Assembly: GCA_035940955.1 (NCBI GenBank)
Contig: DASZEJ010000063.1
Coordinates: 1 to 64,000 of the forward strand
Source of the DNA: CADCVT01 sp035940955
GTDB lineage: Bacteria; Actinomycetota; Thermoleophilia; Solirubrobacterales; Solirubrobacteraceae
Direction of reading: 5' to 3'
Length of the DNA stretch: 64,000 bases
The notes below the pieces were generated by a model. It ran no database searches and was not told the DNA's origin. It saw nothing but the letters and a program-made list of their open reading frames with translations. Made by a program: the position numbers and the translations under genes. Positions 54,325 through 61,600 of this stretch are shown piece after piece (the stretch's first letter is position 1; every line of letters starts with the position of its first letter).

Positions 54325-55818
54325 GTCATCGACTTGAGTGACATCGAGCGCGACGGCGAGCGGTCGGTCACCCAGCAGCTCGTCGACCGGTTCGCGGAGC
54401 TGATCGACGCGGGCGAGCTGCAGCCCGGCGCCAAGCTGCCGACGACGCGCGCGCTGGCCGAGCAGGCCGGCGTCAACCCGCTCACCGCGGCGCGGGTATA
54501 CCGCAGGCTCGGCGAGCTGGGCTACACGACCGCGACCGTGGGGCGCGGGACCTTCGTCCGCTCGCGGCCGCCGCGCAGCGGCGCGCTCGGCCCCGACGAC
54601 GACGGCTGGCAGCTCGCCGCCCTCCCTCCCCGCACGTCGAGCTACGCCGAGCAGATGCTCGAGGAGTCCTTCCGCGCGCCCGACCGCACCGACGTGATCC
54701 GGCTGTCGGCGGGCTGGCCGGACCCGGCGTCGTTCCCGCGCGCGGCGATCGAGGAGGCGGGCCGGCGGATCCTCGCCGAGCGGGTCGACGACGTGCTCAG
54801 CTACCAGCCCGTCGAGGGGCTGCTGGAGCTGCGCGAGGCGATCGCCCAGCTCGGCGCCCGTCACGGGTTCGCACGCGACCCGGGCGAGATCGTGGTCACG
54901 ACCGGCGCCAAGCAGGCGCTCGACCTCGCCGCCCGCGCGCTGCTCGAGCCCGGCGACGTCGCGGTCGTCGAGTCGCCGACGTTCACGGGCACGCTCAGCG
55001 CGCTGGAGGGCGCGGGCGCGCGCCTGCTGCCGATTCCCGTCGACGGCGACGGCGCCGACGTCGGCGCGCTCGACCGCATCCTCGCCCGCCACGAGGTCAA
55101 GGTCGTCGCGCTGCAGACCTCGTGCCACAACCCGACCGGCGTCGAGCTGTCGGCCGAGCGCCGCGCGCGGCTGCTCGCGCTCGCCCGCGAGCGCTCGTTC
55201 TTCGTCATCGAGGACGCCGTCTACTCCAGCCTGCGGTTCGACGGGGAGCGGGTGCCCGCGCTGCGCGGCGAGGCGCCCGCGCACGTCGTGCACGTCGAGT
55301 CGCTCTCCAAGACCGTCGCGGGCGGCCTGCGGATCGGGTGGCTGGCGGCCCGCGGCCCGGTGCTCGCCCGCATGGCGCAGCTGAAGATGAACAGCGACCT
55401 CCACAGCCCGGCGCTCATGCAGCTCATCGCCGCCGGCCTGCTGCGCGACGGCTACGAGCAGCGCGTGCGCGCGAGCGCGGAGGCCTACCGGGAGCGCCGC
55501 GACGCGCTGCTCGCCGCCCTCGACCGCCACCTGCGCGACGCCGCCACGTGGACGGTGCCGGGCGGCGGCCACAACCTGTGGGTCACGCTCGACCGCCCGG
55601 TCGACGAGCGGGCGCTCTACGCCGAGGCGCTGCGCGAGGGCGTGACGTTCCTGCCCGGCGGCGCGACACAGGCCCAGCCCACGGGGCGCACGAGCCTGCG
55701 GCTGTCGTTCAGCCTGGTCGATCCCGAGCTGTTCGACGAGGGCGCTCGGCGGCTCGCCCGCGCCGTGCGAGCGGTGCACCGCCGCGCCCGCGTCGCGGCG
55801 ACGGGCATGATCAGCTGA
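54316..55818 (+). CDS. MocR family GntR/aminotransferase regulator
   Basis: A 500-residue fusion: an N-terminal GntR winged helix (QQLVDRFAELIDAGELQPGAKLPTTRALAEQAGVNPLTAARVYRRL, residues 19-66) and a class I aminotransferase domain with PLP Lys332 in SLSKTVAGGLRIGW. MocR proteins sense PLP or an amino compound and control adjacent genes, often transporters or PLP-synthesis genes. The upstream EamA transporter is the obvious target candidate. Its 3' end overlaps greA by eight bases. Confidence 0.93.
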   Translation: MSYVIDLSDIERDGERSVTQQLVDRFAELIDAGELQPGAKLPTTRALAEQAGVNPLTAARVYRRLGELGYTTATVGRGTFVRSRPPRSGALGPDDDGWQLAALPPRTSSYAEQMLEESFRAPDRTDVIRLSAGWPDPASFPRAAIEEAGRRILAERVDDVLSYQPVEGLLELREAIAQLGARHGFARDPGEIVVTTGAKQALDLAARALLEPGDVAVVESPTFTGTLSALEGAGARLLPIPVDGDGADVGALDRILARHEVKVVALQTSCHNPTGVELSAERRARLLALARERSFFVIEDAVYSSLRFDGERVPALRGEAPAHVVHVESLSKTVAGGLRIGWLAARGPVLARMAQLKMNSDLHSPALMQLIAAGLLRDGYEQRVRASAEAYRERRDALLAALDRHLRDAATWTVPGGGHNLWVTLDRPVDERALYAEALREGVTFLPGGATQAQPTGRTSLRLSFSLVDPELFDEGARRLARAVRAVHRRARVAATGMIS

Positions 55819-56278
55819 TCGCGACGACCTTGAGGCGCCGCTCGCCGCGCGGGGTCGCGACGACGGCCGTCTCCCCCGCCCGCCGGTCGCGCAGCGCGGC
55901 GCCGACCGGGGAGTCGAACGCGATCGCCCCCTCCGACGGCGACGCCTCGTGCGCGCTGACGAGCCGGTAGCTCATCCGCCGCCCGCTCGCCTCGTCCTCC
56001 ACCTCGACCGTCGAGCCGAACGCGACGGCCTCGCCGCCCCCGGCGGCCTCGACGACCTGCGCGTTCAGCAGCTGCTCGCGCAGCTGGAGGATCTTCGTCT
56101 CGAGGTGCGCCTGGGCGTCCTTGGCCGCGTGGTACTCGGCGTTCTCCTTCAGGTCGCCCCAGGCGCGCGCGGTCTTGATCTGCTCCGCGATCTGCTGGCG
56201 GCCCTCGGTCTCCAGGCGCTCCAGCTCCTCGCGCAGCTTCCCGCGGCCCTCTTCGGTCATGTAGCTCGGCTCGTTCAC
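55811..56278 (-). CDS. greA: Transcription elongation factor GreA
   Basis: A 155-residue GreA from GTG 56278 (ATG 56260 is possible but would remove the usual N-terminal strand). The coiled coil (YMTEEGRGKLREELERLETEGRQQIAEQIKTARAWGDLKENAEYHAAK) ends with the catalytic acidic tip D/E region (GDLKENAEY), and the C-terminal FKBP-like domain has IAFDSPVGAALRDRRAGE. It stimulates transcript cleavage in backtracked RNA polymerase. It shares a TATA-containing 28-base gap with the divergent DUF6916 gene. Confidence 0.97.
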   Translation of the reverse strand: MNEPSYMTEEGRGKLREELERLETEGRQQIAEQIKTARAWGDLKENAEYHAAKDAQAHLETKILQLREQLLNAQVVEAAGGGEAVAFGSTVEVEDEASGRRMSYRLVSAHEASPSEGAIAFDSPVGAALRDRRAGETAVVATPRGERRLKVVAIS

Positions 56279-56292
56279 GCGCGACGACGATA

Positions 56293-56298
56293 TAGGCT
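56293..56298 (+). promoter_or_regulatory. Leaderless -10 element for the DUF6916 gene
   Basis: TAGGCT, eight bases before the ATG at 56307. The overlapping TATATC on the minus strand could serve greA. Confidence 0.55.
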
Positions 56299-56306
56299 CG
56301 CGGCGG

Positions 56307-56606
56307 ATGCTCGAGACGCTGACGATCGACGACTTCTCCGGCCGCGTCGGCGAGACGTTCCGCGCGACCGCCGAGGGGGACCGCACGCTGACGCTCACCC
56401 TCGACTCGGTCGACGCGCTGCCGCGGCCGCTGGGCGACAAGGGCCGCCAGCCGTTCTCGCTCGAGTTCCACGACGAGGCCGAGGAGCACGTCCCGCAGCA
56501 GACCGTGGCGGTCTCGCACGACGACCTCGGCAGCTTCGAGCTGTTCGTGGTGCCGCTCGGCCCGGGCGACGGCGGGCTGATGCGCTACGAGGCGATCTTC
56601 ACGTAG
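56307..56606 (+). CDS. DUF6916-like small beta protein of the collar cassette
   Basis: A 99-residue all-beta protein: LTIDDFSGRVGETFRAT, LTLTLDSVDAL, RQPFSLEFHD, QQTVAVSHDDLGSFELFVVPLGPG and a final RYEAIFT. I recall this as DUF6916, a family that occurs beside phage-tail-collar (MdpB-like) genes, as here, although it is on the opposite strand. It has no signal peptide. Its 3' end overlaps the GNAT gene by eight bases. It may help assemble or escort the collar proteins (speculative). Confidence 0.75.
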   Translation: MLETLTIDDFSGRVGETFRATAEGDRTLTLTLDSVDALPRPLGDKGRQPFSLEFHDEAEEHVPQQTVAVSHDDLGSFELFVVPLGPGDGGLMRYEAIFT

Positions 56607-57075
56607 CGGCGGGCGCGCGCTCCATCAGCACGTAGACCCCGTGCTCGCCCGCGGGCGCGAACCCCAGCCGCTCGTAGAGGGCGCGGGCGGGGTTGTTGAC
56701 CTCGACATGGATCGAGAGCTTGCGCCCGCTGGCCTGCGCCTCCTCGATGAGCTCGCTCAGCAGCGTCGTCCCGATCCCCCGGTTGCGGAACGCGGGCGCG
56801 AGAGCGACGTCCATGATCCGGATGTCGCTCGGCCCCCGGTGGACGTACAGGCGCCCCGCGCGGCGCCCGTCCACCTCGACGACGTCCAGCGTCGCCCCCG
56901 GATAGTGCTGCCGGTAGTGCGCGTCCTGCGCGGCGAACTGCTGCTCGACGAACGCCCGCTTCGTCGCGTCGTCCCACGGAACCTGCGCGAGCTCCGGCTC
57001 GCGCACGCTCCCGTACAGCTCGACCAGGAACGCCCGATCCGAGTCGACCACCGGCCGCAGCCGCGGCTCCCCCAC
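56599..57075 (-). CDS. GNAT family N-acetyltransferase
   Basis: A 158-residue GNAT from GTG 57075, which overlaps the upstream TAG by one base. The acetyl-CoA pyrophosphate loop is VALAPAFRNRGIGTTLLSEL and the terminal ARALYERLGFAPAGEHGVYVLME strand is typical. Coupled translation with the collar gene indicates it belongs to the cassette and may acetylate one of its products (inference). Confidence 0.9.
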   Translation of the reverse strand: MGEPRLRPVVDSDRAFLVELYGSVREPELAQVPWDDATKRAFVEQQFAAQDAHYRQHYPGATLDVVEVDGRRAGRLYVHRGPSDIRIMDVALAPAFRNRGIGTTLLSELIEEAQASGRKLSIHVEVNNPARALYERLGFAPAGEHGVYVLMERAPAAT

Positions 57076-57599
57076 TACCCGCGCGGCGGGAACACGCCCT
57101 GCAGGGCGATGTTGAAGTAGAAGGTGAGGTACGGCTGCATGTTGTTGTGGGGCTGGCTGCCGCCCGTCGGCGTCAGCGCCTGGGGGGCGAGGATCGTCCC
57201 GTCCGGCGCGTTCTGGTAGGGAGCGCCGCCGGTGGCCGGCGCGAACGAGGACGTCGGCGTGATCTGCTTGACGTCGGCGTTGTCCTGGGTCGCGGCCCTC
57301 ATCTGATGTGAGTGCGTCGGCATCTCGCTGTCGATCAGCGTCACGAAGTCCGAGCCGCCGGTCTCGCCGAGGTCGTGCAGCGACAGCCCCGGTCCCTGCC
57401 CCGGGTGCATCGGCGCGGAGCCCTGCAGGTTCGGCAGGGCGAAGTTCGACTTGCCGTTCCCGCCGTAGGTGGTCCCGAGCAGCGCGAACAGCGCGGTGTT
57501 CTGCGAGAGCGGCATGAGCTGCCCGTCGCACCACGCCCACCCTTTGGGGGCGAAGTTGAACGGGAAGATCCGGATCTCCGCAACGAACGGATCGGCCAT
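57075..57599 (-). CDS. Phage tail collar domain protein (MdpB-like), copy 1
   Basis: A 174-residue protein from ATG 57599, ten bases after the stop of copy 2. The N-terminal PF07484-type collar domain reads EIRIFPFNFAPKGWAWCDGQ, LMPLSQNTALFALLGTTYGG and NFALPNLQG, followed by the variable centre with MPTHSH and a C-terminal GGSQPHNNMQPYL and FNIALQG. Collar domains form trimeric receptor-binding tips in phage tail fibres; stand-alone bacterial copies (microcystin-dependent protein type) are uncharacterised. No signal peptide is present. Confidence 0.92.
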   Translation of the reverse strand: MADPFVAEIRIFPFNFAPKGWAWCDGQLMPLSQNTALFALLGTTYGGNGKSNFALPNLQGSAPMHPGQGPGLSLHDLGETGGSDFVTLIDSEMPTHSHQMRAATQDNADVKQITPTSSFAPATGGAPYQNAPDGTILAPQALTPTGGSQPHNNMQPYLTFYFNIALQGVFPPRG

Positions 57600-57609
57600 G
57601 TGCGCGCTC

Positions 57610-58113
57610 CTAGGTCGGGCTCGGGAAGATCCCGAACAGGGAGAGGATGAAGTCGATGCACAGGTACGGCTGGAAGTTCGTGTGCGGCTGGCTTCCACCG
57701 GCGGGGCCGATCGCCTGCGCGCTCATGTTGCCGTCCGGCGCAGCGTTGATGTAGGGCGTGATGTTCACCGAGTTGGCGGGCAGGTTGCCGCCCGCAGGAA
57801 TCACGTTGCCGTCGGTCGCGGCGCCGAGGAACGCGTGGGTGTGAACCGGGATCTGGTTCACGGTGAGCGTGATCTCCTCCGCGCCGCCGGTCTCCGCCAG
57901 CTGGAACCCGTTGCCCTGGTGGATCGGGATGCGCCCGCGCAGGTCAGGGATGCCGAACGTCTCCTCCCCGTCGCCGCCATAGGTGGTTCCGATCAGCTGG
58001 AAGAGCGTCTCGTTCTCGGAGATCGGAAGGAGCTGCCCCTCGCAGAAGATCCAGCCGGCCGGGGCGAAGTTCCCGGCGAACATGCGGATCTCACCGACGT
58101 ATGGCTGTGCCAT
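57610..58113 (-). CDS. Phage tail collar domain protein (MdpB-like), copy 2
   Basis: A 167-residue paralogue with a GGAG seven bases before the ATG. Core: EIRMFAGNFAPAGWIFCEGQ, LLPISENETLFQLIGTTYGG, TFGIPDLRGRIPIHQG, then IPVHTHAF and GGSQPHTNFQPYLCIDFILSLFG. It differs from copies 1 and 3 mainly in the central variable region (GNVIPAGGNLPANSVN). The three copies probably form a hetero-oligomer, since all are kept intact and adjacent. Confidence 0.92.
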   Translation of the reverse strand: MAQPYVGEIRMFAGNFAPAGWIFCEGQLLPISENETLFQLIGTTYGGDGEETFGIPDLRGRIPIHQGNGFQLAETGGAEEITLTVNQIPVHTHAFLGAATDGNVIPAGGNLPANSVNITPYINAAPDGNMSAQAIGPAGGSQPHTNFQPYLCIDFILSLFGIFPSPT

Positions 58114-58128
58114 GTCTCCGCTCCTCGA

Positions 58129-58629
58129 TCAGTTGGGGCTGGGGAAGATGCCCTGCAGGGCGATGCAGAACGTGAGCGTCAGGAACGGCTGCATGTTCAG
58201 GTGCGCCTGGCTGCCGCCGGTGTTCCCGATGGTGCCGGGATTCATGGGCGTCAGGTTCGCCGGCGAGTGATACATGTTGTTCGCGCTGCCGAGCACGCGG
58301 CCGGTCGGGACCGAGTTGCCGCCCGTCGAGGCGGCGGACACGTTCACGGAGTGCGTGTGCATCGGCATCTCGCCGATCGTGACCGTGTGCGCCTGCTCGC
58401 CGCCCCTCTCACCGAGCGTGTGGCCGCTGCCGACGTGGATCGGCGTCCTGCCGCGCAGGTCCGGCAACGCGAAGTTCACGCGCCCGTCGCCGCCGAACGT
58501 CGTGCCCAGGAGGGAGAAGAGCGCCTGGTTCTGGTTGATGGGCATCAACTGCCCGTTGCACATCGCCCAGCCCTTCGGCGCAAAGTCGAAGGACATGATC
58601 CTCAGCTCCGACAGGAACGGCTCCGCCAT
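58129..58629 (-). CDS. Phage tail collar domain protein (MdpB-like), copy 3
   Basis: A 166-residue paralogue and first of the trio, 62 bases after the giant gene. Core: ELRIMSFDFAPKGWAMCNGQ, LMPINQNQALFSLLGTTFGG, NFALPDLRGRTPIHVG, MPMHTHSV and GGSQAHLNMQPFLTLTFCIALQG. The same strand order and Cys near residue 22 as in the other copies. GGGGGGACC precedes the ATG. The intergenic gap contains a TAGGCT hexamer that could start a separate transcript. Confidence 0.92.
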   Translation of the reverse strand: MAEPFLSELRIMSFDFAPKGWAMCNGQLMPINQNQALFSLLGTTFGGDGRVNFALPDLRGRTPIHVGSGHTLGERGGEQAHTVTIGEMPMHTHSVNVSAASTGGNSVPTGRVLGSANNMYHSPANLTPMNPGTIGNTGGSQAHLNMQPFLTLTFCIALQGIFPSPN

Positions 58630-58691
58630 GGTCCCCCCATTGCGCTCGACGCCTGCTGAACGGCGAGCCTAGCCGATAACGGTGCTCACGG

Positions 58692-61600
58692 CTACTGCGC
58701 GCAGGCCGCGCCGCCCACGTATCCGCCGGAGCCGGGGTCCGGAGTGGACGCGCTGGCGGTGACGGCGGTGTTCTGAGCGAGCAGGTAGTTGGCGACCGCC
58801 GTCGTGTCGGTGGCACCCCCGGCGTACCCGGGAAGCCGGACGGTGGTGCTCTGCCGCGCGCGAACCCGGAGGTCGTGCCCGCCGTTGCGCCCGGAGTTGG
58901 ACGCCGTGTTGCCGGAGATCAGCGCGCAGGTCAGGTACGAGTCGCTCGCGACGACGCCGCTGTTGAGGTGGATGCCCTGGAAGATGTTGCCGATCGCCCC
59001 GTTCGTGCCCGGGTTCGCGATCGTGTTGCCGGTCACGGTCAGGTTGACGTTCCCGCTCCCGCCCACACCGGTGCCCGCCTGCATGTCGATGCCGTAGTTG
59101 TTGTACTGGCGGATCTGGTTGTTCGAGATCGTCGCCGTCGCGTTGACCGGGTTGACGCCGTTGGACTGGACGTGGAAGGCGATGCCGCTGCCCTCGAGCG
59201 ACCCGGAGTTCGCGGTGCCGGCCAGGCCGATCTGCGCCCCGGTGACCGTCGCGTTCATCGAGCCGGCGCCGGCGCTCTTCTGCAGCGTCAGCGCGTGCGT
59301 GTGCGAGTCGCGGAACGTGTTCGTCCCGGTGATGTCGACGTCGAAGTGGCCGCCGGTGCCGGCGCCGCCGGTGATCGTCACGCCGCCGCCGCCCGTCGCG
59401 ATGCTGGGGTGGCTGTTGGACATCGCGTTGCTCGTGAAGTCGAGGTCGGAGCCGCCGCTGCCGCTGCCGATCATCTGGAACAGGTCGCCCGCCGCCGCGG
59501 TGAACGTGCTGTTCTGGACCGTGACGTTGTTCGTCGAGGTCCCGATGCCCTCCACCATGATGCCGTCGCCGTTCGTCGTCCCGATCGTCATGGCGTCGAA
59601 CGTCGCGCGGTTGAGCGTCCCGGACTCGTTCTTGATCCAGACGTTGTTCGCCAGGCCGCCCTGCACGTGCGAGTTCGTGAACGAGGCGGAGCCGGTGAGA
59701 CCCGCGCCGCCGCTGGTCGGGTTGTCGAACAGGATGCTGCTCTCGTTGAAGTCGCCGTTGACGTTCGTGCCGTTGCTGCCGTTGACGACGCTGTTGGCGA
59801 ACGTGAAGTTGGTGACGTTGGAGCCGCGGATGCCGTAGTTGGCGTGGTCGTTCAGGTGCATGCGCGTGAGCGAGACGCCGCGCGTGTTGTTGAGCACGAT
59901 GCCGGTCCCGTTCGGGGTCGCGCTCGTGTCGCTGTCGGCGCCCGTGGTGTCCTGGATGCGGCCGCCGGAGCACCCGCTCGTGTTCGCGTTGGTGCACGTC
60001 CCGCCGGCGCCGGCCACCGTCAGCGCGTCGTTCGAGCCGGTGTTGCTGAGCTGGATGCCGCTCGCCGCGCCGTTGGCCGAGATGCGCTGGAAGGTCAGCG
60101 GCGCGCCGGGGCCGACGTCGGTGTCGGTGACGTTGAGGGCGCGGCCCGAGCCGGTGTCGATCGTGTTGCCGGTGCCGGTGACGTTCAGCGTGCCGCTGGT
60201 GGTCGCGCTCACGCCGTTGCCGGACGTCGTGTCGACGTCGAGCGTGCCGCCGGACAGCGTCAGCGTGTGCCCGTCGCTCGACGTCATCGCGATCGCGTTG
60301 TCCTCGCCCATGTTGAACGTCTTCGTGGCGTGGCTGACGACCGTGGAGCCGCCGGTGTTGCCGCTCAGCGTGATGCCGCCGTTCTCACCGCTGCTCACGT
60401 CGGAGTCGCCCGCCTCGGAGATCGGACCCGACAGCGTCACCGTGCCGGCGGTGCGGCCGGTGATCTCGGCCGTGCTGCCCTCGCCGTTGTTGAGCGCGCC
60501 CGCGAAGGTGATCGAGCCGGTGCCGCCGTTGAGGTCGAAGCCGATCCCCGCCGCCCCGCCGATGGTGCTGCCCGAGCCGGCGGAGAACGTGCCGCTGCCG
60601 AGCGCGTCGAGGTTGACGCCGTCACCGGCGCTGTTCGTCGAGTCGGCGTCGTCGAGGTCGATGGTCGGGCCGCTCGTCGCGGTCACGTCGACCGCCGGGC
60701 CGCCCGTCGCGCTGACGTTGTCCGTGCCCGCGGCGTCCACCGTGACGGTGCCGGCGTTCTGCAGCCGCAGCGCCGGGGTCGCGCCCGAGGTCGTCGTCAG
60801 CGACAGGTCCGTGCCGGTCCCGTCGCCCAGGCCGATGGTGCCGGTCGCGTTCGTGACGTCCACGCCGCCCGTGGACGAGCCGCTCGACGTGAGGTCGTCG
60901 AACGTGCTGGTGCCCAGGGCGACCGGGACTCCGCTGGTGCCGTCGACGTCGAGCGCCGGGCCGGCGGTGGCGGTGACCGAGATCTGGCTGGCCGGGTTGA
61001 AGACGGCGCTCACCGCGTTGGCCGGCGTCGTCGTGTTGTGCAGCTTGACGCCGAGCGGGCTGTTGCTGACGAAGTTCGAGACGTTGAACGTGCCGGTCGT
61101 CGAGTCGAGCTCGAGCGCGGGCTGGGTGCCGGCGGTGCCGTTGTCGACCACGCTCACGTCGTCGATCGTGCCGCCGCCGGTGTCGCCCGTGCCGCCCGCG
61201 ATGCCGCCGCCGGTGCCGGACGGGTCGAGGACGAAGCCGCGGATCTCGTTGCCGTCGTCGAGGCTGATCACGTCGGCCGCGGTGGCGGTCAGCGTCGGGT
61301 GCGCGCCGGCGTTCGCGGGGTGCAGCGTGTCGGTGCCGAGCGCGCCGCCCTGGTCCGGGTCGACCTGGAGGCCCTCGTGCTCGCCGATGAGCCGCTCGCC
61401 GCTGTTCATCTGGTAGCCGTCGCCGCCGTAGCCGACCGACGTGTCGTCGCCGTCGAAGACGAACACGGTGTGGTTCGCGCCCGACGCGGTCTCGGCCTGC
61501 GCGAGCGTGTCGAACGGGGCCCGCGACGTGCCGCTGTTGCCGAGGGAGGAGTTGTTGACGTACCAGACGCAGCCGGCGATCGCGATCGTCACGCGACCGG

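Noticed and set aside
56307..58629. Prophage remnant based on the three tail-collar proteins
   Set aside because: No other phage structural, lysis or integration genes are present, and all three copies are intact with good ribosome sites.
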